Of a stretch of DNA of 64,000 nucleotides, positions 19,038-27,948 are shown one piece after another (position 1 is the first letter of the stretch; every line of letters begins with the position of its first letter). The position numbers and the translations under genes are program-made. The stretch comes from Candidatus Cloacimonetes bacterium HGW-Cloacimonetes-3 (lineage in GTDB: Bacteria; Cloacimonadota; Cloacimonadia; Cloacimonadales; Cloacimonadaceae), in NCBI GenBank assembly GCA_002840645.1, contig PHBO01000005.1, forward strand, positions 62,001 to 126,000, in the 5' to 3' direction. A model generated the notes under the pieces. The model searched no databases and was not told the DNA's origin. It was given only the letters and a program-made list of their open reading frames with translations.

Positions 19038-20636
19038 TTAACGTATATACTGTGAAGCTGCTTGTACAAAAGCACGGAAGATAGGATGCGGCTTATTGGG
19101 ACGGCTTTTGAACTCAGGATGGAACTGAACTCCAATATAGAACTGATGAGCCGGTAACTCTACAACTTCAACAAGCAAGCCATCTAAAGATAAGCCGCTT
19201 AGCTTCAAACCTGCCGATTCCAGCTGGCTGCGGTAGGCATTATTAAATTCATATCGGTGACGGTGTCTTTCGTTGATAATCTCGCTATTATAAGCCTGAT
19301 ATGCAAGGCTACCTTTTTCCAGATTGCAATCATATGCACCCAGGCGCATTGAACCACCAACTTTATCAATGTATAATTGGTCCTCCATCAGGTGTATAAC
19401 CGGATATTTGCTTCGTTCGTCAAACTCGCTGCTATTGGCATTCTTGAGCTTACAGATGTTTCTGGCACACTCAATAACCGCCACCTGCATACCGAGGCAA
19501 ATACCAAAGAAGGGGATATTGTTAATGCGTGCATAATTGGCAATACTAATCTTACCTTCAATTCCGCGAATACCGAATCCACCCGGTATAAGGATACCAT
19601 CCATCCCGGATAGTTCCTTTTCCAAATCGCCATCGGCGAAGCTGCGTTCGGAATCCACCCACTTAATCTTGATCTTTTTTTTCAGTGAAGCAGCTGCATG
19701 GACCAATGCTTCTTCCACGCTTTTATAAGCATCCTGGTGCTTTACATACTTACCACACACAGCTATATTTACTGTGCTTTCTGCTACTGATCTGTTATGC
19801 AGAAACTGCTTCCATGCTTCCAGATTCATCTCTCTCATCTCTAAGCCGAAATGCTTACAAATAATTTCTGGTAAATTTGCTTTTTGGAAGTTGAGGGGAA
19901 TCTCATAAACACATTTAACGTCGATCGCATTAATCACATGACTGCGCTGCACATTGGTAAACAGGGCAATCTTGCTATAGATATCCTCGTCAAACTGCTT
20001 TTCAGAGCGGCAAAGCAGCACATCCGGCTGGATACCAATCTCACGTAGTTTATAAGCACTATGTTGTGAGGGCTTGGTTTTTAGTTCTCCCGCTGCCTTG
20101 ATATAGGGTACATAGGTCAGCAGGATATACAGCGTATTCTCATAACCCAAATCCAGCCGAAGCTGACGTACAGCCTCGATAAATGGCAGACTTTCGATAT
20201 CACCAACTGTGCCACCTATTTCGGTTATTACAATGTCGTATTTTTCTGACAAACGCTGAATACGATTCTTTATCTCGTTGGTAACATGAGGGATAACCTG
20301 AACTGTTTTACCCAGATACACGCCTTTGCGTTCGTTTAGAAGCACGCTTTCGTAAATTTGTCCGGCTGAGCAGCTTGAATTGTGGCTAAGTGCTTCATCC
20401 ACAAAGCGTTCATAATGCCCCAAATCCAAATCCGTCTCAGCACCGTCATCCGTCACGAATACTTCTCCGTGCTGATAAGGGCTCATGGTTCCGGGGTCTA
20501 CATTAAGATAAGGATCGAACTTTTGCAACACTACCTTATAGCCCATGGATTTCAACAGCAGACCAATAGATGCGGTGGCAATCCCCTTCCCTAAGGAAGA
20601 AATAACACCACCCATTACAAAGATGTATTTAGCCAC
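19038..20636 (-). CDS. pyrG: CTP synthase
   Basis: 532 residues, usual length. The N-terminal amidoligase domain begins with YIFVMGGVISSLGKGIATAS (P-loop) and contains GGTVGDIES; the C-terminal class I glutamine amidotransferase domain shows GICLGMQ with the nucleophilic cysteine and QFHPEF with the catalytic histidine and glutamate. It converts UTP to CTP with glutamine and ATP. The start is GTG, preceded by AAGGGGA. Only ten bases separate it from the transaminase gene, so it ends a thiolase-transaminase-pyrG transcription unit. Confidence 0.97.
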   Translation of the reverse strand: MAKYIFVMGGVISSLGKGIATASIGLLLKSMGYKVVLQKFDPYLNVDPGTMSPYQHGEVFVTDDGAETDLDLGHYERFVDEALSHNSSCSAGQIYESVLLNERKGVYLGKTVQVIPHVTNEIKNRIQRLSEKYDIVITEIGGTVGDIESLPFIEAVRQLRLDLGYENTLYILLTYVPYIKAAGELKTKPSQHSAYKLREIGIQPDVLLCRSEKQFDEDIYSKIALFTNVQRSHVINAIDVKCVYEIPLNFQKANLPEIICKHFGLEMREMNLEAWKQFLHNRSVAESTVNIAVCGKYVKHQDAYKSVEEALVHAAASLKKKIKIKWVDSERSFADGDLEKELSGMDGILIPGGFGIRGIEGKISIANYARINNIPFFGICLGMQVAVIECARNICKLKNANSSEFDERSKYPVIHLMEDQLYIDKVGGSMRLGAYDCNLEKGSLAYQAYNSEIINERHRHRYEFNNAYRSQLESAGLKLSGLSLDGLLVEVVELPAHQFYIGVQFHPEFKSRPNKPHPIFRAFVQAASQYIR

Positions 20637-20646
20637 AATAATCCCC

Positions 20647-21891
20647 TTATAGCATGGGCTGTAGTTCGGCGAAAGATTCCTTTATCGCTTGCACGGTGTA
20701 TGCCAAATCCTCATCCGTATGGCGGTAGCAAATGTAGCCATGATGATAAGGTTGCAGAAATACCTTACGGCGTATTAACTGAGTATAGAATTCGTTGCGC
20801 AGTTTCTTGTAAAGTCCTGTTTCATCTTTATCGAAGGTAATAAACGGCATCCACGGTGAACCACTAAATCCTGCAGGCACACCTGATTCATCCACAACTT
20901 TCTGTACTTGGGAAGAGAACTTATGCCCCTTTGCTGCGATGATATCCAATACATTGTCTCTTTGCAGGATTTCGATGGTCTTCAGTGCTGCCACAATGCT
21001 ATCGGTATTGGGGAAGAATGTGGAAGAAAGGAAAACCTTATCTGCCATTAGCTTCATGAATTCTGTTTTACCGACAAGTGCGGCAATAGCATAGCCGTTA
21101 GCCATAGCTTTGCCGACGGTAGTAAGATCAGGTGTAACGCCAAAATGCTTCTGTGCACCGCCAATACTGCATCTGAAACCGGTGCGGATTTCGTCGAAGA
21201 TTAGCACAGCATTATATTTATCTGCTAAAGCGCGCACGCCTTCCAGGTAACCGGGTTTGGGCATTTGCACTTCAGCAGCCAGCGGATGGCCGACGGGGGT
21301 TACGATAATCCCTGCCATATCATCTTTGTTAGCTTTCAGGACATCTTCAAGCTCGTTCAAGTCATTGTAATGGAACTCGATTATATCCTCATACAGCTTC
21401 TGCGGGATTCCACCCTTTACTTCCACGCACCAGTCGTGCCAGCCATGATAACCGCAACGGGCTATCTTGGTCTTTCCTGTATAAGCTCTGGCAACCCGTA
21501 TGGCAATGGTAGTAGCATCACTACCGGTCTTAACAACGGCTGCCATTTCGCAGCTTGGGATAACTTCCCGGAGTTTATACACCAGCTCATTCTGTTTTTC
21601 CTGAGTAAGGGAGAAGCAGAAGCCCTTTGTACGGATTTGCTCTATTACTGCATTATCCACTTCATCTTCGCGATAGCCAAGAATTATAGGACCATATGCG
21701 CAAAGGTAATCAATATACTCGTTGCCGTCCACATCAGTAATTCTGCCGCCTTTGCCATGGTCAAAGAAGATAGGGTATTCACCCTGAACGAAATTGTAAG
21801 GCCTGCGGATACCGGCTACACCACCGGGGACAAGGATCTGCGCCTCAGCGAAGAGAGCCATGCTTCTGTCTAATTTTAATTTATCTGTCAT
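20647..21891 (-). CDS. Class III aminotransferase, glutamate-semialdehyde-aminomutase-like; candidate acyl-CoA beta-transaminase
   Basis: About 414 residues. PLP motifs include VKTGSDATTIAIRVARAYTGK, YHGWHDW, LIFDEIRTGFR and TVGKAMANGYAIAA with the Schiff-base lysine. The start at 21891 is set by AAAGGAGA; an upstream extension to 21951 lacks family sequence. The sequence resembles glutamate-1-semialdehyde aminomutase, but this context (14 bases behind a thiolase, no haem genes) fits the 3-aminobutyryl-CoA transaminase described from uncultured digester bacteria of the Cloacimonas group, which gives acetoacetyl-CoA in lysine fermentation. The thiolase would then cleave acetoacetyl-CoA. The specific substrate is inferred from context and memory of that work. 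Confidence 0.75.
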   Translation of the reverse strand: MTDKLKLDRSMALFAEAQILVPGGVAGIRRPYNFVQGEYPIFFDHGKGGRITDVDGNEYIDYLCAYGPIILGYREDEVDNAVIEQIRTKGFCFSLTQEKQNELVYKLREVIPSCEMAAVVKTGSDATTIAIRVARAYTGKTKIARCGYHGWHDWCVEVKGGIPQKLYEDIIEFHYNDLNELEDVLKANKDDMAGIIVTPVGHPLAAEVQMPKPGYLEGVRALADKYNAVLIFDEIRTGFRCSIGGAQKHFGVTPDLTTVGKAMANGYAIAALVGKTEFMKLMADKVFLSSTFFPNTDSIVAALKTIEILQRDNVLDIIAAKGHKFSSQVQKVVDESGVPAGFSGSPWMPFITFDKDETGLYKKLRNEFYTQLIRRKVFLQPYHHGYICYRHTDEDLAYTVQAIKESFAELQPML

Positions 21892-21905
21892 GATGATCTC
21901 CTTTT

Positions 21906-23102
21906 CTAACGTTGCCACAAGCTGGCAATACCCATTCCGCCACCAATGCAAAGGGAAGCAAGCCCCTTGTGCAGGTTGCGGCGTTTCATTTCGTGAAGCA
22001 GGCTTACGATAATACGCGCACCACTTGCTCCGATGGGATGTCCCAGTGCAATAGCACCACCGTTCACATTCACTATCTCAGGGTTCAGCTTTCCCAGCCC
22101 TTCCAGCTCTATACCTTTCATTACCGCAAGGGATTGTGCGGCAAAAGCTTCATTCAGCTCTGCCAGCTCTATTTCGCCCAGGTTCCATCCTGATTTCTCC
22201 AATACTTTTTTGATGGCTGGCACAGGACCGTAACCCATGACAGCAGGATCTACACCTGCAGATGCGCTTTGCACAAAACTGGCAAGGGGAGTTAAGCCCA
22301 GTTCTTGGGCTTTATCTGCACTCATGATTAGCAGTAATGCAGCTCCGTCGTTAATCCCGCTGCTGTTTGCAGCAGTTACACTGCCATCGCTCTTGAAGGC
22401 AGGACGCAGTTTGGCAAGGCTCTCTGCAGTTACGCCTGCACGGGGCATTTCGTCTTTATCAATAACCAGAGCATCCCCTCTTTTTTGGGGTATGATTACT
22501 GGTACAATCTCGTCTTTAAAGCGTCCGCTGTTCTGCGCAGCCTCAGTTTTGTTCTGGCTTGCAGCAGCAAATGCGTCCTGTTCAATACGGCTGATGCTAT
22601 ATCTTTCGGCAAGGTTTTCAGCAGTTAAACCCATGTGATAATCGTTAAATATATCGCTAAGACCATCGCGGATCATCAAATCTACAACTGTCTTGTTGCC
22701 CATGCGCGCACCCCAGCGTTCGTCTGGTAAAATATAAGGTATCTGGCTCATATTTTCAGTACCGCCGGCAATAATTATATCTGCTTCGCCACTGCTAACC
22801 ATCAATGCAGCCAGAGAAACAGCCTTCATGCCCGAACCGCAAACCTTATTTATGGTGTAGGCAGGAACATAATCCGGAATTCCACTGTGAATAGAAACCT
22901 GACGGGCGATATTCTGCCCAAAGCCTGCACCGCATACGTTCCCGATGATTACTTCATCAATCAGTTCTGGTTTAATTCCGCTTTCCGCCAGAATTGCTTT
23001 AAGGGTAATTACCCCCAGGTTCACTGCAGATACATCCTTGAAAGCTCCGCCAAAGTTACCGATGGGACTGCGCTTTGCGCAAACAACAACGGCTTGTCTC
23101 AT
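21906..23102 (-). CDS. Acetyl-CoA C-acetyltransferase (thiolase)
   Basis: 398 residues, usual for biosynthetic/degradative thiolases. The acyl-accepting cysteine lies in [14 protein letters not shown], the catalytic histidine in [17 protein letters not shown], and the second cysteine in [10 protein letters not shown] near the end. It cleaves acetoacetyl-CoA with CoA to two acetyl-CoA, or condenses them. ATG at 23102 follows a strong GGAGGAACA. It leads a three-gene unit with the class III transaminase and pyrG, consistent with amino acid (lysine) fermentation to acetyl-CoA. Confidence 0.95.
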   Translation of the reverse strand: MRQAVVVCAKRSPIGNFGGAFKDVSAVNLGVITLKAILAESGIKPELIDEVIIGNVCGAGFGQNIARQVSIHSGIPDYVPAYTINKVCGSGMKAVSLAALMVSSGEADIIIAGGTENMSQIPYILPDERWGARMGNKTVVDLMIRDGLSDIFNDYHMGLTAENLAERYSISRIEQDAFAAASQNKTEAAQNSGRFKDEIVPVIIPQKRGDALVIDKDEMPRAGVTAESLAKLRPAFKSDGSVTAANSSGINDGAALLLIMSADKAQELGLTPLASFVQSASAGVDPAVMGYGPVPAIKKVLEKSGWNLGEIELAELNEAFAAQSLAVMKGIELEGLGKLNPEIVNVNGGAIALGHPIGASGARIIVSLLHEMKRRNLHKGLASLCIGGGMGIASLWQR

Positions 23103-23377
23103 TGTTCCTCCATTATCTTTTTGTTATCTTTACTTCAAAAAATGCCATGACCGCTTTTTAGTCAATGATAATCTGGAGAGAGTGGGGAGGTAGCACCAGA
23201 TGCTTTTTAACAATTGCAATATCACACGCACTTTGTACTCCCTATTGTGCCCTTATCATCCCTTCCTGCTTAGTAAACAACCGCTTAGCATGCCCTAAAC
23301 ATCCCCCAAAACCTTATTTGTGATGTGTTTAACAGGATATTTGGCGGGTTGGAACAGAGTAAGTATGATGTGAGATG

Positions 23378-23681
23378 ATGAATTGTGGCTCACTTTCAAA
23401 TGAGTGGGTTGGTTTTATAGGTGCCAAAACTGGGATTATGCACCCAGTCTTGCCTTTCAAGGCAGCTATTGCTACGTGACTAACAACATGGATTTAGACT
23501 AATTATTATCGTTAAGATTCCCGTAACCCTCCCATATCCGATACGGGAGGGTTATGGGAAGGACATGGACTGCAAGCAAGGCTAAAGATAGAGTTTGTTA
23601 TCAGATTTGATTGGGCTAATGAATAACTGATATTGTTCAGAACATATGCTACCCACCAAGTTTGAAAGTGAGCATGAATTG
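23378..23681. mobile_element. Possible MITE-like element: inverted ends with flanking 8-base direct repeats
   Basis: GCTCACTTTCAAA at 23388-23400 and its exact reverse complement at 23661-23673 are followed inward by GTGGGT / ACCCAC. ATGAATTG occurs outside both ends (23378-23385 and 23674-23681), resembling a target-site duplication, although two extra bases (TG) separate it from the left end. The interior, about 260 bases, has no open reading frame of note and includes the dispersed palindrome. A non-autonomous transposable element is the natural reading but remains unproven. Confidence 0.45.
23512..23585. repeat. Dispersed palindromic repeat family 2, copy 1
   Basis: The core is a palindrome: arm 23518-23538 pairs with 23540-23560 with two mismatches (core CCCGTAACCCTCCCATATC). 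The 74 bases from 23512 match 60490-60416 on the opposite strand, including non-palindromic flanks such as TTAAGA on one side and a CTG-AAGCAAG segment on the other; weaker similarity appears to continue outward on both sides. Confidence 0.85.
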
Positions 23682-23831
23682 CTAAAACTAAAAAATCTGA
23701 AAGTAGCAAGCAGTGAACCTCAATTCTTGCCAACCTTAGTATGTAGATAATTCATTTCCATCGCACTTAAAGTATATTATGACTTGATTATTGATATGGA
23801 CTTGCTGCTGTATGTGGAGTATTTGTGCCTA

Positions 23832-24482
23832 CTATGCCATAAAAAAGGGAATAACTACTCGCTTACTGATGCTACCTAAACTTGCTATGAAGGCATCAGC
23901 AGCTAATAAAAGTTCTTCGATGCTGCCATCATTAACTATCACTAAGTCCACTTTATCCTTTTTTATGCTGTCATCTAATTGGCTTTGCATTCTTTTCCGT
24001 ACGTTTGATATTGGCACGCCTCTGGAAGCTAATCTGCTAAAGCGATTTTCCTGTGTTGCCGTAACAAGTATCAGATAATCAAAACATGTTTCCAGACTTG
24101 CTTCGAATAGCAAGGGAACTTCGAAGCAAAGCACGGATTCCTCACATGTATCCACAATTTCCTGCATGTCTTTAAGGACAAGTGGGTGAAGCAATGAATT
24201 AAGAAATTCCACTTCTCTTGGGTCTCTGAATACAACATCAGCAAGCTTATGTTTATCTATATGTTGTTTGGGGTTTGTAGTTTTCTCTTCAGTTAAAATT
24301 GCTTCGGAATATCGAGCTATCAGGGCTTCAATAACGATAGAATCTTCCAATCGTTGATTGGCAAGGGTATCAGTATAAATCACGCTAATGTTTTTATCTG
24401 CAATTGCCTGGCAAAAGCTGCTTTTACCACTGCCTATGTTGCCGCTTATGCCAATAAGTAGCGGGCGTTTACTTTGTGGCAT
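23832..24482 (-). CDS. coaE: Dephospho-CoA kinase
   Basis: 216 residues, typical. The P-loop GISGNIGSGKSSF lies at the N terminus, followed by VIYTDTLANQ (equivalent of the conserved D-x-D region), HPLV and VLCFEVPLLFEA, and VTATQENRFSRLASRG of the lid region. The enzyme phosphorylates dephospho-CoA at the 3' hydroxyl, the final step of coenzyme A synthesis, a cofactor used heavily by this organism's fermentation. ATG 24482 lies inside the end of cdaA (14-base overlap), so the two are translationally coupled; it is the last gene of a six-gene minus-strand unit. Confidence 0.95.
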   Translation of the reverse strand: MPQSKRPLLIGISGNIGSGKSSFCQAIADKNISVIYTDTLANQRLEDSIVIEALIARYSEAILTEEKTTNPKQHIDKHKLADVVFRDPREVEFLNSLLHPLVLKDMQEIVDTCEESVLCFEVPLLFEASLETCFDYLILVTATQENRFSRLASRGVPISNVRKRMQSQLDDSIKKDKVDLVIVNDGSIEELLLAADAFIASLGSISKRVVIPFFMA

Positions 24483-25215
24483 CTGTGAGAATCTGCATCA
24501 GTTCTTCGAAGGCAACATCGGTTTGAATGCTGCCCGCTTGCGCAACAGATACTTTGCCACTTTGTTCGGAAACAATTATAGCGATGGCGTCACTCAGCTC
24601 TGTTATCCCGATACCGGCTAAATGCCTGGTACCAAATTTACGTACATAATCCGGCTTTTTGGACAAAGGGAGCACCACTTTAGCAGCCATGATGCGTTCC
24701 CCGCGAATAATTATGGCACCGTCGTGCAGAAGGCTTTTCGGGTTAAATATAGTAAGGATTAAGCGCATAGAGATTGCGGAATCTATTAGTTCGCTGCTAT
24801 GCACGTATTCATGTAGCTTGCGTTTGTTTTCCAAAACAATAAGAGCACCCGTTTTGCGAAAACTCATGGAGGATACCGCATCTATCAGTGCAGAATATAG
24901 AGATTTCTTCTCTCTTTTTCGGAAGGCAATGCCCAGCTCCCGCGATAGATTTAGCCGAGCCAGAATTGATCTCAATTCGGGCTGAAACAGGATCACTACC
25001 GCGATTATCCAGAAGTTGCGGATAGCACTTAGCAGGGAACTAACAACCTTTAGATCGAATACCACTGCTAAAAAATAAAGCAGCATTAAAAACAATAGAC
25101 CCCAAAGTACCTGATAGCCACCAGATTTGCGAACAATGAGCAAGGATTGGTAGAGCAGAAAAGCAATGATAAGAATGTCTATGATATCCTTAAATTGGGG
25201 GATTAAAAAGCCCAT
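24469..25215 (-). CDS. cdaA: Membrane diadenylate cyclase CdaA (c-di-AMP synthase)
   Basis: 248 residues. Three N-terminal TM helices (about residues 12-75) precede the DAC (DisA_N) domain, which shows LLHDGAIIIRG and GTRHLAGIGITELSDAIAIIVSEQSG. The canonical RHR triad reads RHL here, a substitution worth noting, whereas DGA is intact. CdaA condenses two ATP to c-di-AMP, controlling osmotic balance and cell wall. The start follows AGAAGGG. It is preceded by folP (five bases) and overlaps coaE; there is no CdaR-like regulator gene beside it. Confidence 0.93.
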   Translation of the reverse strand: MGFLIPQFKDIIDILIIAFLLYQSLLIVRKSGGYQVLWGLLFLMLLYFLAVVFDLKVVSSLLSAIRNFWIIAVVILFQPELRSILARLNLSRELGIAFRKREKKSLYSALIDAVSSMSFRKTGALIVLENKRKLHEYVHSSELIDSAISMRLILTIFNPKSLLHDGAIIIRGERIMAAKVVLPLSKKPDYVRKFGTRHLAGIGITELSDAIAIIVSEQSGKVSVAQAGSIQTDVAFEELMQILTDATK

Positions 25216-25220
25216 TATAT

Positions 25221-26066
25221 CTACCCTTCTAAAGCCGTGCCGTTGTTACGTTCACAATCTATTGCCTGAAACACCCGCAGGAAATTTACATGAGCCCAAA
25301 CGTCATGACAGCGGATAACTGCGACATTTTGCATTGTTCCCCAAGCAGCAGCAGCCAGGCTTCCTGCCAACCGTTGCTCTACGGGTGTGGGGCTGACAGC
25401 ATCTATAAAGCTCTTTCTGCTGGCACCTAAGACAATAGGCAAGCCAAGCTTGTGAAACACATTTAGATTAGCTAACAGCTTCAGGTTGTGTTGCAGGTTT
25501 TTTCCAAAACCAATACCGGGATCAAGCATAATATTGCTGATTTTGATCCCTTTTTTCAGGCAGAAATCTATTCGCTCGGAAAAGAATGCATAGATGTCCC
25601 TCAGCACATCCTCGTAGGTGGGATTGTTTTGCATGTTCTGAGGCTGTCCCTGCATGTGCATGAGGATAACCCTTGCTTGGGGAAATGAGGCGATTATACT
25701 GGACATTTCAGCATCATCTCTTAGTGCAGAAATATCGTTTATGATATCTGCTCCTCTTTCTAATGCCGCTTTCGCAACTGAGGCTTTGCGGGTGTCTATA
25801 GAATACAAAGTACTGGGGCTTACCTGCTTAAGCTCTGTTAGCACAGGTATCACTCTTTGCATCTCTATTTCTTTGGGTACCGGCTTTGAACCGGGGCGGG
25901 TTGATTCTGCACCAATATCAATTATTGATGCTCCCTGTTCTATCATAGCACAGGCGTGTTTAACCCCTTGGTGAGTTTCCATATATAAAGCACCATCAGA
26001 GAATGAATCCTCAGTTAGATTCAACACTCCCATTATTTTTGGGATAGTGCTTATGTTACTATTCAT
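25221..26066 (-). CDS. folP: Dihydropteroate synthase
   Basis: 281 residues. Family motifs are MGVLNLTEDSFSDG (with Glu where Pro is usual), IDIGAESTRPGS, SIDTRKASVAKAAL, GADIINDISAL, MHMQG, LDPGIGFGK and LGASRKSFI. It joins 6-hydroxymethyl-dihydropterin pyrophosphate and p-aminobenzoate in folate synthesis, which would support the folate-dependent GcvT-family protein elsewhere in the window. The start overlaps the end of the TonB-like gene by eight bases. Confidence 0.95.
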   Translation of the reverse strand: MNSNISTIPKIMGVLNLTEDSFSDGALYMETHQGVKHACAMIEQGASIIDIGAESTRPGSKPVPKEIEMQRVIPVLTELKQVSPSTLYSIDTRKASVAKAALERGADIINDISALRDDAEMSSIIASFPQARVILMHMQGQPQNMQNNPTYEDVLRDIYAFFSERIDFCLKKGIKISNIMLDPGIGFGKNLQHNLKLLANLNVFHKLGLPIVLGASRKSFIDAVSPTPVEQRLAGSLAAAAWGTMQNVAVIRCHDVWAHVNFLRVFQAIDCERNNGTALEG

Positions 26067-26769
26067 CTAATACAAACTTACAACGCACACGATACTTGCG
26101 CTCAGGACTATATACACCACGAAACCCAAAACGCCACTGTGGTAAGACTTTTTTTACTGCTTCCACATAGTTTCCGGTAGTGTAGGAAAGCACTATAACA
26201 CTGTTCATATCCACTCCACCTTTTTGACTGAGTTTGAACTCGAGATATACTTCGCCTTCCACATCAGGAACAATCATAGGTTTGGGTTGAGAGATTATAT
26301 AAGCTTCCCCATCTCCCATTTCGAGATCAGCAGAGAAACCGTAATTACCGCTGGGAAGAGTGTTTCCCAAACTTCTGAGGGCATTTGAGGTTCTATTTCT
26401 GGAAAGCCTGACAGGATCAGTAGTAGAAGTAGTAGTAGTAGTGGAAGTAGGAGTATCGATAACCGGGCTTTCGATGATACGAGGTTGTTTTGCAGCAGTT
26501 GTCGGAAGGGGGTTTGATGCTTGAGGTTCGGTGTTTGTTTTTGAACTCTCTTCTGCAATAGCAGTGTCTGTACGGGGAAGAATCCCCTTGCTTGCCAGGG
26601 TTGAGGAAAGCTTGGGAATATCGGGCAACTCCCATTCAAAGCTATGCCATTTAAGCGGAAGATTGGGTTTAACTGCGAAAAAAGCAAATAGCATTAAAAT
26701 AATAAGATGCCCTATAGCAGATATGGTGTATCCGTTATTTAGTTTGGGATGCAGCTTTGGAATTTTCAC
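26059..26769 (-). CDS. TonB-like energy-transducing protein
   Basis: 236 residues. It has one N-terminal TM helix (about 16-32), a low-complexity periplasmic linker rich in Ser, Thr and Pro (including a run of Thr residues around residue 115, encoded by a repetitive tract near 26420-26455), and a C-terminal TonB-type domain: VEGEVYLEFKLSQKGGVDM, then a NYVEAVKKVLPQWRF helix. TonB couples the proton-motive force harvested by ExbB/ExbD to outer-membrane receptors. The Pro-rich linker typical of enteric TonB is replaced. It follows exbD with a four-base overlap. Confidence 0.85.
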   Translation of the reverse strand: MKIPKLHPKLNNGYTISAIGHLIILMLFAFFAVKPNLPLKWHSFEWELPDIPKLSSTLASKGILPRTDTAIAEESSKTNTEPQASNPLPTTAAKQPRIIESPVIDTPTSTTTTTSTTDPVRLSRNRTSNALRSLGNTLPSGNYGFSADLEMGDGEAYIISQPKPMIVPDVEGEVYLEFKLSQKGGVDMNSVIVLSYTTGNYVEAVKKVLPQWRFGFRGVYSPERKYRVRCKFVLDE

Positions 26770-27167
26770 TTCAGTTTCTCTGCTGTGGCAACGAATATGC
26801 GTTCAAAACCTGCACTACGAATCATATCCATTAGATTAATTAGTTTTTGCACTTGCACTTTATCTTCAGCAGATATGCGCACCACCTGTTCAGGATCTTC
26901 GTATTCAGCTTTTAGCAAATCCGCCAAATCCATCATAGTAACGGGTTGCTCCATGAAGAAGAGCTTCTCATCACTGTAATATGTGATATTCAGGGTTTGA
27001 TGGTTCTGCCGGGTAGCGGTGGTTGATCCTGGTAACTTAACGGGAAGTCCGGTTTGGCTGGCAAAATTGGATGCAATAAGTAAAAACAGCAATAGTAAGA
27101 ATATCACATCTGTCATGGATATCAACATGGTGGTGCTTATTTTCTGCTTTGTTACCCGCAGTTTCAT
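26766..27167 (-). CDS. exbD: ExbD/TolR-family biopolymer transport protein
   Basis: 133 residues. A single N-terminal TM helix contains the proton-carrying aspartate (ISMTDVIFLLLLFLLIASN), followed by a periplasmic domain ending in GFERIFVATAEK. It works with ExbB and TonB in a proton-driven complex. It overlaps exbB by four bases upstream and the TonB-like gene by four bases downstream, a compact exbB-exbD-tonB block. Confidence 0.93.
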   Translation of the reverse strand: MKLRVTKQKISTTMLISMTDVIFLLLLFLLIASNFASQTGLPVKLPGSTTATRQNHQTLNITYYSDEKLFFMEQPVTMMDLADLLKAEYEDPEQVVRISAEDKVQVQKLINLMDMIRSAGFERIFVATAEKLK

Positions 27168-27796
27168 AGCTTTTGTTTATCCTGCTTCATAGTTTCAAAT
27201 TTTATGGTGTATTCCACTGCGATATCTTGCATGTCTTTCACGATATTCTCGAGGGATTGTACCAGATCGTTATAGAAGATAATCGTTACTATGCCCACTA
27301 CAAGACCACCTATCGTTGTAAGTAAGGCTACCCAGATCCCACCGGCAAGCATGGAGATATCTACACCGCTTTGGCTCTGTCCCTGGATGTTCATAAATAC
27401 TCTTACCATACCGATAACCGTACCCAAAAATCCAATCAGCGGAGCAATGGCAGCAAATGTAGAAAGCCAGCCCATACCTCTTTCAAGCTCGTGTAGCTGC
27501 AAATTGGCAGTAGATTCCATGCTCTGGTTTATCAGATCGAGATTATCTACGCTGCTGTTGAACAGCTTGTCCAGCATAATGCCCAAGGGACTTGTCTGCC
27601 CGTATATCTTTAACACACTGCGCATATTATCCAGTTTTTCCTGCTGGTGAAGTGAACTTTGCAGCTTTCGATTGGCGTTTCTAACGCGCTTAAGTTGCCG
27701 GTATTTTTCTATCACAATTCCAATAACAATCACGGATATAACCAGCAGGATGTACATCAGGAAGCCGCCACGTACAATTAGATTAAATATAGACAT
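27164..27796 (-). CDS. exbB: ExbB/TolQ/MotA-family proton channel
   Basis: 210 residues with three TM segments (about 8-28, 115-140 and 150-175). WLSTFAAIAPLIGFLGTVIGMVRVF and GIWVALLTTIGGLVVGI are the family's channel motifs. Together with ExbD it forms the ion-driven motor of TonB-dependent transport. It heads the exbB-exbD-tonB-folP-cdaA-coaE series; serC lies 150 bases upstream on the same strand, separated by a hairpin. Confidence 0.94.
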   Translation of the reverse strand: MSIFNLIVRGGFLMYILLVISVIVIGIVIEKYRQLKRVRNANRKLQSSLHQQEKLDNMRSVLKIYGQTSPLGIMLDKLFNSSVDNLDLINQSMESTANLQLHELERGMGWLSTFAAIAPLIGFLGTVIGMVRVFMNIQGQSQSGVDISMLAGGIWVALLTTIGGLVVGIVTIIFYNDLVQSLENIVKDMQDIAVEYTIKFETMKQDKQKL

Positions 27797-27829
27797 TATA
27801 CCTCTTATAGGGAAGAATTATCAGTTTGT

Positions 27830-27869
27830 GAAGCTGGAACAAACTAACCGGAGTTGGTGTTCCAGCTTC
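27830..27869. terminator. 11-bp inverted repeat between serC and exbB
   Basis: GAAGCTGGAAC (27830-27840) pairs exactly with GTTCCAGCTTC (27859-27869) around an 18-base loop. On the minus strand it lies 80 bases after the serC stop and 34 bases before exbB. No strong U-tract follows, so it may terminate serC weakly, protect the 3' end, or be a leader element of exbB. Confidence 0.45.
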
Positions 27870-27948
27870 AAATAAACCAGATGCTTAGTTCCTTTATACT
27901 TGCGGCTAAGACACATGGCACTATATCATTCAATAATATGCAGGATTG

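Larger units (their letters stand above)
23103..23831. other. 729-base intergenic stretch between thiolase and coaE
   Basis: No credible gene: the frames present are short and explained by a palindromic repeat. It contains one copy of the dispersed 75-bp element (23512-23585) and a pair of 13-base inverted repeats (23388-23400 and 23661-23673) with possible 8-base flanking duplications. The rest is A+T-rich with no recognised feature. Confidence 0.75.

Noticed and set aside
23512-23733. Minus-strand frame in the thiolase-coaE spacer
   Set aside because: It runs through the family 2 palindrome and has no recognisable protein character.
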